Source: Algimonas arctica (GTDB lineage: Bacteria > Pseudomonadota > Alphaproteobacteria > Caulobacterales > Maricaulaceae). Taken from it: a DNA stretch of 64,000 bases. The position numbers and the translations under genes were made by a program. This document shows positions 33,947-42,406 of this stretch, one piece after another. Within the stretch, counting starts at the first letter, position 1. Every line of letters starts with the position of its first letter. Under the pieces are notes generated by a model that saw only the letters and a list, made by a program, of their open reading frames with translations, did no database searches and was not told the DNA's origin. The stretch spans positions 334 through 64,333 of the forward strand of contig NZ_BMZH01000009.1 in assembly GCF_014652695.1 (NCBI RefSeq). The letters run 5' to 3'.

Positions 33947-35095
33947 ATGGCGAATGATCTAAAAAAAACCGCTTTGCATGATCTGCATGTTGACCTCGGC
34001 GCAAAGATGGTGCCGTTCGCGGGCTATAATATGCCCGTTCAATATCCACTGGGGGTCTTGGGAGAGCATCTGCACACGCGTGAAGCGGCAGGTTTATTCG
34101 ATGTCGGCCATATGGGGCAGGTGTTTTTGGTTGCCGAAGACAAGACCTTCGAGACCGCCGCCAAAGCGTTAGAAGCGCTCGTCCCGGCGTCGATATCTGA
34201 TCTGGAACCAGGGCAGCAACGGTACACACAGTTTTTGAATGATGATGGCGGCATCCTCGATGACCTGATGGTCAGCCGGATCAATATGCCGGGCCATGAT
34301 CACATGATCTATCTGGTCGTGAATGCGGGCTGTAAAGATGCGGATTACGCGCATTTGGCAACGCATATGCCGGACGATGTTGCGATCAATATTAAAGACG
34401 ACGCGCTCTCGCTCGTCGCGCTGCAAGGCCCGAAAGCGGTCGAGATTATCGCACGCCTTAACCCGGATGTCGCCAAGCTCATCTTCATGACCCACGGCGA
34501 GTTTGAGCTGCAATTGCCAGATGGCGGTGTTTACGCCCATATCTCGCGGTCGGGTTACACGGGTGAGGACGGCGTCGAAATTTCTGCCCATCACGACGAT
34601 ATGAAACGGCTGGTCGGCCATTTATTGACGCAAGACGGCGTGGCGCCAATCGGCCTCGGCGCGCGCGACAGTTTGCGTATGGAATCCGGCCTGTGCCTCT
34701 ATGGCAATGATATTGATACCACGACGAGCCCGATTGAAGCGGGCTTGATCTGGTCGGTACAAAAACACCGCCGCTCTGGCGAAGGCTATAAGGGCGCGGC
34801 GCGTGTTGCGGCTGACCTGAAGACCAAAACACGCCGTCTCGTCGGGATTAAACCTGAAGGACGCGCGCCCGCGCGCGGTCACACTGAAATTCAAGATGTC
34901 GATGGCAACCGCATCGGCGAAGTCACCTCAGGCGGCTTCGGCCCGTCAGTCGGTGGCCCCGTCGCTATGGGTTATGTTGACGTGCCGCATAATAAAGCCG
35001 GCACGACGGTGCATTTGATTGTGCGGGGCAAAGCGCTGCCCGCAACCGTCACCAAACTCCCTTTCGTTCCGCATAATTATTTCCGAGGAAAATAG
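33947..35095 (+). CDS. gcvT: Glycine cleavage system T protein (aminomethyltransferase)
   Basis: A 382-residue folate-dependent aminomethyltransferase of the glycine cleavage complex. Motifs: LHDLHVDLGAKMVPFAGYNMPVQYP, GLFDVGHMGQ, VNAGCKDADY, ISRSGYTGEDGVEI, GLGARDSLRMESGLCLYGNDID (catalytic Asp region) and GKALPATVTKLPFVPHNYFR. The frame is open upstream through the riboswitch, but homology starts at the ATG at 33947 (MANDLKKTALHDL). First gene of gcvT-gcvH-orf-orf-gcvPA-gcvPB. Confidence 0.96.
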   Translation: MANDLKKTALHDLHVDLGAKMVPFAGYNMPVQYPLGVLGEHLHTREAAGLFDVGHMGQVFLVAEDKTFETAAKALEALVPASISDLEPGQQRYTQFLNDDGGILDDLMVSRINMPGHDHMIYLVVNAGCKDADYAHLATHMPDDVAINIKDDALSLVALQGPKAVEIIARLNPDVAKLIFMTHGEFELQLPDGGVYAHISRSGYTGEDGVEISAHHDDMKRLVGHLLTQDGVAPIGLGARDSLRMESGLCLYGNDIDTTTSPIEAGLIWSVQKHRRSGEGYKGAARVAADLKTKTRRLVGIKPEGRAPARGHTEIQDVDGNRIGEVTSGGFGPSVGGPVAMGYVDVPHNKAGTTVHLIVRGKALPATVTKLPFVPHNYFRGK

Positions 35096-35104
35096 GACTT
35101 CGCC

Positions 35105-35473
35105 ATGATGAAATATACTGAAAGCCACGAGTGGATTAAATTGGACGGCGACGTCGCAACGGTCGGCATTAGTGATTACGCCGCCAAAGCCCTCGGCGAT
35201 GTGGTCTTTGTCGAGCTTCCGGGTGTTGGCGATGACGTTGACGCGGGCGGCGAACTTGCCGTGGTCGAGTCTGTCAAAGCGGCGTCCGAAGTCTACGCCC
35301 CGATTGCTGGCGAAGTGACCGCCGTGAACGACGCGCTCGAAGCCGCGCCGGAAACTGTGAACGCCGCGCCAACAGAAGGCGGCTGGTTCGTGAAAATGAC
35401 GGTGGCGGATGCAAGCGCGCTCGACGCGTTGATGGATGAAGACGCCTATAAGGACTATTGCGCGGGACTATAG
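35105..35473 (+). CDS. gcvH: Glycine cleavage system H protein (lipoyl carrier)
   Basis: A 122-residue lipoyl carrier. [36 protein letters not shown] leads to the lipoylation motif [24 protein letters not shown], with the modified lysine in ESVKA. The C-terminus [29 protein letters not shown] is normal. It shuttles the aminomethyl group between P and T proteins. It begins 9 nt after gcvT. Confidence 0.96.
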   Translation: MMKYTESHEWIKLDGDVATVGISDYAAKALGDVVFVELPGVGDDVDAGGELAVVESVKAASEVYAPIAGEVTAVNDALEAAPETVNAAPTEGGWFVKMTVADASALDALMDEDAYKDYCAGL

Positions 35474-35537
35474 ATCGTGTTGTCCGGCCCCTCAGTCTCG
35501 CCGCGTTCGCCGCTGTCCGTCTGTGGAAGGTCGCAAC

Positions 35538-35726
35538 ATGAACCATAAATTCCTACGCATCATTGCTTTGATTGCGGCCATGATCGCGGCGCCTGCGCTG
35601 GCGGGTCTAGTCTATCTCGAGCCGCGTTGGCTCGACCTGATGGCATCAGCGGCGATTGGCATTGTGACGGGGCTGACAGTCTTGTTTATTTTCAAACGTC
35701 TTCCCGTTGATGACCGCAAGGGTTGA
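35538..35726 (+). CDS. Tiny two-helix membrane protein inside the gcv operon
   Basis: A 62-residue protein starting at the ATG at 35538 after GGAAGG-type spacing: a signal-like hydrophobic helix (IIALIAAMIAAPALAGLVYL) and a second helix (ASAAIGIVTGLTVLFIF) around the charged EPRWLDL, with a basic end. The longer frame from 35436 is antisense-like extension inside gcvH and is not used. It sits between gcvH and gcvPA and is co-oriented, so it is likely carried on the gcv transcript. No family recognised. Confidence 0.6.
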   Translation: MNHKFLRIIALIAAMIAAPALAGLVYLEPRWLDLMASAAIGIVTGLTVLFIFKRLPVDDRKG

Positions 35727-35727
35727 T

Positions 35728-35853
35728 ATGACAAAGTCCCCACGATTGCGATGGCCTCACATGACGCCCGCATTTGTGGCCGTTTCCGCCGCCTATTTTC
35801 TGAAACCTTGGTTTGATCGTCTGATGCAAGACGACAGCTCACAGGATATTTAA
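35728..35853 (+). CDS. 41-residue protein just upstream of gcvPA
   Basis: A short frame starts 1 nt after the previous stop (TGATATG) and ends with TAA one base before the gcvPA ATG. It encodes 41 residues: [29 protein letters not shown] and a polar acidic tail (QDDSSQDI), with one possible short membrane helix (about 12-26). The tight packing against gcvPA on both sides argues for translation. Function unknown; it may be a leader peptide coupling gcvPA translation. Confidence 0.5.
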   Translation: MTKSPRLRWPHMTPAFVAVSAAYFLKPWFDRLMQDDSSQDI

Positions 35854-35854
35854 C

Positions 35855-37201
35855 ATGCGTTACCTTCCCCTGACAGACGCCGACCGCGCCGCGATGCTCG
35901 ATGTTATCGGCGTGCCGTCGATCGATGATCTATTCCAAGATGTGCCGAAATCGGCGCGTCTGTCAGACCTTGTCGACCTCCCGAAACACCAATCGGAACA
36001 AGCGGTTGAGCGCCATATGGGCAAGCTCTCGGCGAAATCTGTCTCCGCCGGATCGGTGCCGTTTTTCTGTGGCGCGGGCGCTTACCGCCACCATATCCCA
36101 GCGACCGTCGATCATTTGATCCAGCGCTCCGAATTCCTCACCGCCTACACGCCCTATCAGCCGGAAGTCAGCCAAGGCACGCTGATGAGCTTGTTTGAGT
36201 TCCAATCCCAAGTCGCGCTTCTGACCGGCATGGATGTCGCCAATGCCTCCATGTATGACGGCTCCACCGCTTGCGCCGAAGCCGTTGTCATGGCGCACCG
36301 TGTCGCGCGTGGGAAAAAGCCCAAAGCCGTACTCGCGCCCGGTCTGCACCCACATTACGCGGCGGCGACGCAAACGCTGGCGTCCACGCTCAACATCAAA
36401 ATTGATGAGCGCGAAACGCGTCCGGGCCGCGATTATAATGTGGTCGAACATATTGATGACGACACGGCCTGCGTCGTCGTGCAATCGCCGAATGTGTTTG
36501 GCGAGATTATCGACCTGCGTCCGATTGCGGAAAAAGCCCACGCGCACAAAGCACTCCTTATCGCGGTCTTTACAGAACCTGTCGCGCTCGCCGCGATCAC
36601 CCCGCCGGGTGAACAGGGCGCCGATATTGTTGTCGGCGAAGGGCAGGGACTCGGCGTCGGCCTCAACTTCGGCGGGCCGCATGTTGGCCTATTCGCCTGT
36701 ACGCAAAAGCTGGTGCGGCAAATGCCGGGCCGGGTCTGCGGCGAAACGATTGACGCCAATGGCGAGCGCGGTTTTGTGCTGACACTGTCCACGCGCGAGC
36801 AACATATCCGCCGTGAAAAAGCGACGTCCAATATTTGCACCAACTCCGGCCTCTGCGCGCTGGCGTTTACGATCCACATGACGCTGCTCGGCGAAGCCGG
36901 GATAACGCGTCTCGCGGCGCTAAACCACGAAGCGGCCTGCGATCTGGCGGATCGTCTGGAAGGTATCGACGGTGTTGAGCTGGTCAATGAGACCTTCTTC
37001 AATGAATTTACGCTGCGGCTCTCCAAGCCCGCGAATGATGTCGTCGATGCGCTCGCGGCCAAAGGCATCCTCGGCGGTGTCCCGCTGACGCGGATTCAAC
37101 CGGATGGCGATGAGAGCCTGCTGCTGGTCTGCGCGACAGAAACGAATGACGTTGAGGATTTCGCGGCCTTTGCGGCGGCGTTGAAGGAGGTGTTATCATG
37201 A
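35855..37201 (+). CDS. gcvPA: Glycine dehydrogenase (P protein) subunit 1
   Basis: A 448-residue alpha-type half of the split P protein. Signature [102 protein letters not shown], then GRVCGETID and [18 protein letters not shown]. It pairs with gcvPB to make the active PLP enzyme that decarboxylates glycine onto the H protein. It overlaps gcvPB by 4 nt. Confidence 0.96.
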   Translation: MRYLPLTDADRAAMLDVIGVPSIDDLFQDVPKSARLSDLVDLPKHQSEQAVERHMGKLSAKSVSAGSVPFFCGAGAYRHHIPATVDHLIQRSEFLTAYTPYQPEVSQGTLMSLFEFQSQVALLTGMDVANASMYDGSTACAEAVVMAHRVARGKKPKAVLAPGLHPHYAAATQTLASTLNIKIDERETRPGRDYNVVEHIDDDTACVVVQSPNVFGEIIDLRPIAEKAHAHKALLIAVFTEPVALAAITPPGEQGADIVVGEGQGLGVGLNFGGPHVGLFACTQKLVRQMPGRVCGETIDANGERGFVLTLSTREQHIRREKATSNICTNSGLCALAFTIHMTLLGEAGITRLAALNHEAACDLADRLEGIDGVELVNETFFNEFTLRLSKPANDVVDALAAKGILGGVPLTRIQPDGDESLLLVCATETNDVEDFAAFAAALKEVLS

Positions 37202-38763
37202 ACAATCAAGGTCGCCCGACTGCGCCTGACGCAGCCAACACAAATACCCTCGCGCCGAAAACGCACTCCGGTAACCAAGCCTTGAACCAAGCGGTGCAGC
37301 TCATTTTCGAAGTGGGCGATCTCGCCACGACGGGGATTGATTTGCCGCAGCCCAAAGGCACGAAGTCCCGTCTCGGCGATCAAGCCCGCAAAGGCCCCAT
37401 CGGATTGCCCGGGCTCAGCGAGCCGGAAACCATGCGCCATTATGTGCGCCTGTCCCAAAAGAACTACGCGATTGACCTCGGCGTTTATCCGCTCGGCTCT
37501 TGCACGATGAAACATAATCCGCGCCTGAACGAGAAAGTCGCGCGCATGCCCGGCTTTGCCGATGTGCATCCGCTGCAACCGATCGCGACCGTGCAAGGCG
37601 CGCTCGAGTTGATGAGTGAGCTGTCGCACTGGCTGATGACGCTCTGCAATATGCCCGCCGTCGCCCTAACGCCCAAAGCGGGCGCGCATGGCGAGCTGTG
37701 CGGGATGATGGCGATCCGCGCGCGGCTTGACGCCGATGGCCAGACGCAGCGCCGCCGCGTCCTCGTGCCAGAATCGGCCCACGGTACCAATCCGGCGACC
37801 GCTGTGCAGTGCGGCTTTACCGTCGATGAAATCCCGGCGTCCGGCGATGGTCGGGTTAATCTCGACGCGCTCAAGGCCCGGATTGATAGCAACCCCGACG
37901 ATGTCGCGGGCATCATGCTGACCAACCCCAATACGTGCGGCCTGTTCGAGCGTGATATTATCGAAATCGCCGATGCGATCCACGCGGCAGGCGGCTATTT
38001 CTATTGTGACGGCGCGAACTTTAACGCGCTCGTGGGCCGCGTCCGTCCGGGCGACCTCGGCGTCGATGCGATGCACATCAACCTGCACAAGACGTTCTCC
38101 ACCCCGCACGGTGGCGGCGGTCCCGGTTCCGGCCCGACTGTGCTGTCCGACGCGCTCAAAGACTACGCGCCTGTGCCCTATGTCGTGCAAACCAAAGAGG
38201 GCTATGACCTCGTCGAAAATGCCGATGATAAAAGCTTCGGCCGCATGTGCGCCTTCCACGGTCAAATGGGCATGTATAGCCGCGCTCTGACCTATATGAT
38301 GAGCCACGGCTCCGACGGGTTGCGCCAAGCGACCGAGGACGCGGTCCTCAACGCCAACTATGTGCAAGCCAGCCTATCGGACGTCATGACGCCCGCGTTC
38401 GGCGGTGTCTGCATGCATGAAGCCCTGTTTGATGACCGGTTCCTCAAGGACACAGGCGTCGATACGCTCGATTTCGCCAAAGCGATGATCGACGAAGGCT
38501 ACCACCCGATGACGATGTATTTCCCCTTGGTCGTCCACGGCGCGATGCTGATCGAACCGACCGAGTCCGAGAGCAAACAAGAGCTCGACCGATTCATCGG
38601 CTCCATGCGCCATTTGGCGGAGAAGGCGAAAGCGGGCAACGTCGAGATGTTCAAACAAGCGCCGGTCTATGCGCCAATGCGACGGTTGGACGAAACGCAA
38701 GCGGCGCGAAAGCCTGTGCTGCGGTGGGTTGAGCCGGAGGAAGTTGGGGTGGCGGCGGAGTAG
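37198..38763 (+). CDS. gcvPB: Glycine dehydrogenase (P protein) subunit 2
   Basis: A 521-residue beta-type half of the P protein. The PLP-binding lysine lies in [73 protein letters not shown] and [14 protein letters not shown] are all family-typical. The C-terminus ([27 protein letters not shown]) is normal, with a short acidic tail. Final gene of the riboswitch-controlled operon. Confidence 0.96.
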   Translation: MNNQGRPTAPDAANTNTLAPKTHSGNQALNQAVQLIFEVGDLATTGIDLPQPKGTKSRLGDQARKGPIGLPGLSEPETMRHYVRLSQKNYAIDLGVYPLGSCTMKHNPRLNEKVARMPGFADVHPLQPIATVQGALELMSELSHWLMTLCNMPAVALTPKAGAHGELCGMMAIRARLDADGQTQRRRVLVPESAHGTNPATAVQCGFTVDEIPASGDGRVNLDALKARIDSNPDDVAGIMLTNPNTCGLFERDIIEIADAIHAAGGYFYCDGANFNALVGRVRPGDLGVDAMHINLHKTFSTPHGGGGPGSGPTVLSDALKDYAPVPYVVQTKEGYDLVENADDKSFGRMCAFHGQMGMYSRALTYMMSHGSDGLRQATEDAVLNANYVQASLSDVMTPAFGGVCMHEALFDDRFLKDTGVDTLDFAKAMIDEGYHPMTMYFPLVVHGAMLIEPTESESKQELDRFIGSMRHLAEKAKAGNVEMFKQAPVYAPMRRLDETQAARKPVLRWVEPEEVGVAAE

Positions 38764-38765
38764 GG

Positions 38766-38791
38766 GTGATGCGGCCATAAAGCCGCATCAC
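38766..38791. terminator. Perfect 10-bp hairpin after gcvPB
   Basis: GTGATGCGGC at 38766-38775 pairs with GCCGCATCAC at 38782-38791 around CATAAA. It sits between the gcvPB stop and the convergent small HTH gene and probably ends both transcripts. It lacks a T-run. Confidence 0.6.
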
Positions 38792-38803
38792 AATTAGCTG
38801 ACG

Positions 38804-38989
38804 TTATTCAAACGTTCCCTTTTTGGGAAAGCGTTTGCCCGTATTAATTTCGCTGATGCGACCGGGATTAACGTCGAAATGCGCAGCAATGCGCGATTGT
38901 AGCCAGCCGTCAGCAATCATGCGTCGGACTTGTTTAGCATCGTCATAAGTTAGTCGGCGTGACGGACGCCCGGGGTGTTGGGAAGCCAT
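38804..38989 (-). CDS. Small helix-turn-helix protein
   Basis: A 61-residue basic protein: RPSRRLTYDDAKQVRRMIADGWLQSRIAAHFDVNPGRISEINTGKRF. The middle is a Hin/resolvase-like HTH (QSRIAAHFDVNPGRISEINTG), as in small proteins that accompany mobile elements or act as orphan regulators in alphaproteobacteria. It is convergent with gcvPB; its upstream region opens into the gene-poor strip. Role unknown. Confidence 0.75.
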   Translation of the reverse strand: MASQHPGRPSRRLTYDDAKQVRRMIADGWLQSRIAAHFDVNPGRISEINTGKRFPKKGTFE

Positions 38990-39069
38990 TTGGCAGTTCC
39001 TTAGTCAATGATGTCTCTTGCGAAGTGACGTCCCATATGCCAGTTTTCGAAGGCTAGTTTGTTGGCTAT

Positions 39070-39160
39070 GGTCTTCGGTCGCTTTAGTGGTCGAGACAAA
39101 CCACCGAACCAGGGGTCGCTCTTTCCTTGCGTCAACAAGGGTTTTGAGCGGCCTTTTTTT
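39070..39160 (+). ncRNA. Candidate small RNA ending in a strong intrinsic terminator
   Basis: A stem combining TTCG (39074-39077) with CGAA (39105-39108) and GTGGT (39087-39091) with ACCAC (39100-39104) is followed at once by a two-tier terminator hairpin: GGTCGCTC (39114-39121) with GAGCGGCC (39146-39153), inner CCTTG (39125-39129) with CAAGG (39136-39140), then seven T (39154-39160). No plus-strand gene precedes it within 300 nt. A transcript starting around 39000-39060 would be a compact sRNA. The 5' end cannot be fixed from sequence. Confidence 0.5.
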
Positions 39161-39656
39161 ATGCCCTATGCGCCGGTTCCGCATACTGTCTTACGCAAGG
39201 GCGTTGCTAATAATTTTGTTCTCATAAACCAGTCCTTTTCGGGGATCGCAGATATTGGATCCCATCTCGGGGGTTTCCCTCGACACAAATGTACGGGATT
39301 TTTTGGGTTGTCGCGAGTCGCCGCCTTGCAAAACAATGTGGTTAGATTGCTTTCATGTGAAAACTTCCCAAGAGAGATGCTTCAAAAAGGATGCTTTGTA
39401 GAAAAACCCATCCCCCCCTACAAAACCCATGATCTAATCCACTCACCGCTGCTGGACACGGGGGAGGCATGCTCCTCGGCACAGTTGGACTCTTAGAGTT
39501 CTGGGCGGGGTTTGGTGGACGGATTCGTATGTGAAGTCATGAGGCGCACACGGGTCCATCTGACGAGGCGACTGATGACGACAATCGAATGCTCACGAGC
39601 CGGGTTGGGGGTCTACGGATCGCTCAAACGGTGCGACTTCGATTGATCGGATCGTT

Positions 39657-39723
39657 GGCGGCCCCGGGGTTGAAAGCCTCGGGATTGTCTCACGGTCTCC
39701 GGTGTGTGCTCAGACGGGCCGCC
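39657..39723. repeat. Three-way-junction-like inverted repeats
   Basis: GGCGGCC (39657-39663) pairs with GGCCGCC (39717-39723). Inside are hairpin A, CCGGGG (39664-39669) with CCTCGG (39677-39682), loop TTGAAAG, and hairpin B, GTCT (39687-39690) with AGAC (39712-39715), extended by CAC..GG pairing. The three helices close one junction. Structured RNA is one reading; chance in a GC-rich region is the other. Confidence 0.4.
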
Positions 39724-39760
39724 GGGTCACAGCGTGTTTGATCGGGTGTGTACACTGGGC

Positions 39761-39826
39761 GCGCGGACGCTGTTCGCTGTAAAATGGTATTCCTTTTGTG
39801 TTTCCATCGGGGAGCACCGTCCGCGC
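39761..39826. repeat. 9-bp inverted repeat
   Basis: GCGCGGACG at 39761-39769 is perfectly complementary to CGTCCGCGC at 39818-39826, enclosing an AT-richer 48-nt loop. It lies between the two three-way-junction-like folds. Confidence 0.4.
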
Positions 39827-39932
39827 TCGTGTCGCTTTTCACGATTTGTCGGTGGCCGTGGCCTTGATGCGCGGTTGGATGTGGGCGTTTGGGGGGGTGT
39901 TTGCTGCGTGCCGTCCTCTCAGACATCGCATG

Positions 39933-39951
39933 TTCGTCCTTTGGGGACGAA
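39933..39951. repeat. 7-bp hairpin
   Basis: TTCGTCC at 39933-39939 pairs with GGACGAA at 39945-39951 with a 5-nt loop, immediately before the second three-way-junction-like fold. Confidence 0.4.
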
Positions 39952-39963
39952 TGCCTGTCGGCA

Positions 39964-40019
39964 AGGTTTGCGACGGCGCGCGCCTGCGCGCCTTAGACCC
40001 CTTACGGGGACGCAAACCT
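39964..40019. repeat. Second three-way-junction-like inverted repeats
   Basis: AGGTTTGCG (39964-39972) pairs perfectly with CGCAAACCT (40011-40019). It encloses GGCGCG (39975-39980) with CGCGCC (39987-39992) and CCCC (39998-40001) with GGGG (40006-40009). The segments fit together with only a few unpaired bases, giving a compact cloverleaf-like fold of 56 nt. Confidence 0.45.
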
Positions 40020-40096
40020 GTGCGCAGAGACGCAAACCGCAATTAGAAACCCCATTCCAATCCCATCGCGGCGTCTGCGATTTATCTTTTGCAAAG

Positions 40097-40148
40097 AGGT
40101 CTGAACGCCATAGTGTGCAACGAATGATGGATCAGGGCGTTCAGACCT
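40097..40148. promoter_or_regulatory. Perfect 13-bp inverted repeat immediately upstream of phaZ
   Basis: AGGTCTGAACGCC (40097-40109) and GGCGTTCAGACCT (40136-40148) are perfect complements separated by 26 nt. The distance between arm centres is about 39 nt, near four helical turns, which would suit a DNA-looping or double operator; alternatively it forms a stable hairpin in the phaZ leader. It is 60 nt before the preferred phaZ ATG. A PhaD site is conceivable but unproven. Confidence 0.55.
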
Positions 40149-40208
40149 GTGACCATCGGGATATGGCCTGCCGGATTTCGGTTCGAAGGGTCAAGAAAGA
40201 CCATATTT

Positions 40209-41117
40209 ATGCCGTTTACGCAGAACCTGCCGCGGATCTTCTTCTCGAAGATGGGCAATCAACAGCTCCGCACGGCCATCTGGACGGGCCGGGATAAGGG
40301 GTTTGGCAAGCGGACACCGCTGTTATTCTTCAACGGTATTGGCGCGAACCTCGAAATTGCACAGCTGTTTGCGGACACGTTTACGGGTCGCGACATTATC
40401 ACCTTTGACATGCCGGGTGTCGGCGGATCGCCCGATCCGACGTTTCCTTACCGACCGTGGTGGGTCGCCAAAGCGGCTAAGAAAATCCTCGAAGAAAACG
40501 GCTATCACCGCGTTGATGTGCTCGGCGTCAGCTGGGGCGGCGGTCCGGCGCAGCAATTTGCGTGGCAGAATAAGAGCATGACGCGGCGATTGATCCTGTG
40601 CGCAACGACGCCGGGTTGGACGATGGTGCCGGGTAATCCCAAGGCGCTGTCCAAAATGATGTCGCCGAAACGCTATATCGACCGTGACTACCTCAAGAAG
40701 AATTTCGAGACCCTCTATGGGGACGCGGCCAGTAGTTCCGATGATTTTGCCATCAATATGGTGCCGCCATCGGTGAAGGGCTATTTGTTCCAACTCTCGG
40801 CCATGGTTGGTTGGTCATCGCTGACATTCGCGCGACGGATTCGCGCGCGCACGCTGATAATTATGGGCGACAAAGACCATATTGTGCCGGTCATTAATGG
40901 CCGTATTCTGCATGCGGTGTACCGTCGTTCGCGGATGGAAGTGATTGAAGGGGCTGGACATTTATTCTTGCTCACGCGGCGCGATGAAACGGTCGAAATT
41001 ATCCGTGATTTCTTTGGCGAACCGGAAATGTCGATGGAACATGCAGACCCCATCGAAATGCCGTCCGTCAAGGCCAGCTATAATCACGCCCATGATCGTA
41101 AGGCTGCCCGCGCATAA
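40209..41117 (+). CDS. phaZ: Intracellular poly(3-hydroxyalkanoate) depolymerase
   Basis: A 302-residue alpha/beta hydrolase closely following the Pseudomonas mcl-PHA depolymerase pattern: IRTAI-type start (QLRTAIWTGRDKG), TPLLFFNGIGANLEIAQLF, DMPGVGGSPDPTFPYR, lipase box GVSWGGGPAQQFA (nucleophile Ser), MSPKRYI, a late Asp in GDKDHIVPVIN and catalytic His in GAGHLFLLTRRDE. It hydrolyses stored PHA granules. A GTG at 40149 is in frame, but the ATG at 40209 (MPFTQNLPRIFF) fits family length. It precedes the phasin and PhaD-type genes. Confidence 0.88.
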   Translation: MPFTQNLPRIFFSKMGNQQLRTAIWTGRDKGFGKRTPLLFFNGIGANLEIAQLFADTFTGRDIITFDMPGVGGSPDPTFPYRPWWVAKAAKKILEENGYHRVDVLGVSWGGGPAQQFAWQNKSMTRRLILCATTPGWTMVPGNPKALSKMMSPKRYIDRDYLKKNFETLYGDAASSSDDFAINMVPPSVKGYLFQLSAMVGWSSLTFARRIRARTLIIMGDKDHIVPVINGRILHAVYRRSRMEVIEGAGHLFLLTRRDETVEIIRDFFGEPEMSMEHADPIEMPSVKASYNHAHDRKAARA

Positions 41118-41143
41118 ATCCCAATTTCAAATAGGAGCCGACC

Positions 41144-41680
41144 ATGACCGATAAGAAATCCAACCACACAACCGATGTTGCGCGGCGTATCTGGCTCGCG
41201 GGGGTCGGCGCCTACGGGAAAGCGTTTGAAGAAGGTCGCGACCGGGTCAAAGGGCTCAGCGGCGGTCTGTCAGGTAAGACGTCCGAGACATTTGAAAGCC
41301 TCGCTGAAAAAGGCGAGAAGATCGAAATGGCGGCGAAGGTCAAAGGCGCACAGCTGGCGGGCAAAGCGTCCGATCTGGGCGATGATATTCAATCAACCTT
41401 GGCGATTGAAGACCGCATCCAAGCGATGCGTGACCGCTTGACGCGGCATGGCTCTGATGATCGTCACGACGCGATTGAAGCGCGCTTGACTAGCATTGAA
41501 GCCAAACTGGATTTGCTGTTGAAGCCGAAGGCGCCCGCAAAGGCTCCGGCCAAGACGCGCGCCACCACGACGCGGACGAAGAAAGCACCTGTTAAAAAAG
41601 CCCCAATCAAAAAAGCCCCTGTTAAAAAAGCCGCTGCCAAGAAAGCCCCGGCCAAAACAACCGCTAAGAAATCCTCCTGA
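41144..41680 (+). CDS. PhaF/PhaI-type phasin with an Ala/Lys/Pro-rich tail
   Basis: A 178-residue granule-associated protein. The N-terminal half (about 10-110) is a helical phasin domain (RRIWLAGVGAYGKAFEEG, then coiled-coil-like DRIQAMRDRLTRHGSDDRHDAIEARLTSIEAKLDLLL). The tail (about 125-178) is a histone-H1-like run of KKAPVKKAPIKKAP repeats, as in PhaF, which binds DNA and positions granules at division. Start ATG follows AGGAGC. It sits 26 nt after phaZ. Confidence 0.87.
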   Translation: MTDKKSNHTTDVARRIWLAGVGAYGKAFEEGRDRVKGLSGGLSGKTSETFESLAEKGEKIEMAAKVKGAQLAGKASDLGDDIQSTLAIEDRIQAMRDRLTRHGSDDRHDAIEARLTSIEAKLDLLLKPKAPAKAPAKTRATTTRTKKAPVKKAPIKKAPVKKAAAKKAPAKTTAKKSS

Positions 41681-41700
41681 GTGTGTGCTAAGGTCACACG

Positions 41701-42348
41701 GTGACCGAGCGATCTAAAACCAAGGAGACGATCCTGCGAACCTCGCTCGCCCTGTTTAATCAAGAGGGCGAACATGCAGTGAGCTCGGTCGACATTGCGG
41801 CCGTCATCGGAATTTCGCCGGGCAATCTCTATTACCATTACAAAGGCAAAGACCCGATCATTCGCGAGCTATTCGCGGATTTTGAGGTTGAGTTGCGGCA
41901 AGTCCTGTCCGCCACGGTCAATGAGCCGCTGGCCATGCAAGATAATTGGGTGTTCCTTTATATTATCTTTGAGGAAATTTGGGATTTCCGCTTTTTCTAC
42001 CGCAACCCAACCGAATTACTGGGCCGTTTGCCAGAGTTAAAAGGCCCGTTTTCGCGATTACTCGCGCTCAAAGAACGGACCGCATTTTCGCTTCTATCCG
42101 ACCTCGAAGACGGCGGGCATTTGAAATTTGGCGAAAGTGAGAAAGCGTCACTGTCGGCGCGGCTGGCGCAGCATTTTACCTTCTGGCTGCAATATCACCA
42201 GCTCAGAAAAGGCGGAGATTCCGGATCAGGCCCAACCAAAGCGCTGATTGATCGCGGGGTTTATCAAAGCCTCTCGATGATTACGCCCTATTGGACGCAT
42301 GGCGAGGGCTTTGCGGCGATGTTACGCGAAACTGTCGAAGACGCATGA
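41701..42348 (+). CDS. TetR-family regulator, PhaD-like
   Basis: A 215-residue TetR regulator starting with GTG. The N-terminal HTH (about 5-50) has KETILRTSLALFNQEGEHAVSSVDIAAVIGISPGNLYYHYKGK, very like PhaD, the regulator of mcl-PHA genes. The C-terminal ligand domain is helical (WDFRFFYRNPTELLGRLPEL). Position 20 nt after the phasin in a phaZ-phasin-regulator cluster supports the PhaD assignment. In Pseudomonas PhaD senses CoA intermediates; the ligand here is inferred. Confidence 0.82.
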   Translation: MTERSKTKETILRTSLALFNQEGEHAVSSVDIAAVIGISPGNLYYHYKGKDPIIRELFADFEVELRQVLSATVNEPLAMQDNWVFLYIIFEEIWDFRFFYRNPTELLGRLPELKGPFSRLLALKERTAFSLLSDLEDGGHLKFGESEKASLSARLAQHFTFWLQYHQLRKGGDSGSGPTKALIDRGVYQSLSMITPYWTHGEGFAAMLRETVEDA

Positions 42349-42406
42349 ACGCGACGTGAATATCGGGATCAGCTTGGCCTCAGTCTTGCGTGTGTAAGGG
42401 GACAAT

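Larger units (their letters stand above)
38990..40208. other. 1.2-kb gene-poor, structure-rich interval before phaZ
   Basis: No convincing protein gene was found. Frames at 39059-39496 and 39704-40297 (plus) and 39690-39926 (minus) lack family features or good start sites. The strip does contain a candidate small RNA with an intrinsic terminator (39070-39160), two three-way-junction-like folds (39657-39723 and 39964-40019), a further 9-bp and a 7-bp inverted repeat, and a perfect 13-bp inverted repeat at 40097-40148. Confidence 0.6.

Noticed and set aside
39059-39496. 145-residue plus-strand frame downstream of the small HTH gene
   Set aside because: It runs straight through the two-tier terminator at 39114-39160, has no ribosome-binding site and no protein-family features.
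39500-40100. Gene-free region as RNase P RNA, tmRNA, SRP RNA or 6S RNA
   Set aside because: The conserved core motifs of these RNAs (for example GAGGAAAGTCCGG or the SRP GGAAGCAGC loop) were searched by eye and not seen.
39704-40297. 197-residue plus-strand frame and an overlapping minus-strand frame
   Set aside because: Composition is Arg/Pro/Cys-rich as in GC-driven open frames, it overlaps phaZ in another frame, and it crosses several inverted repeats.
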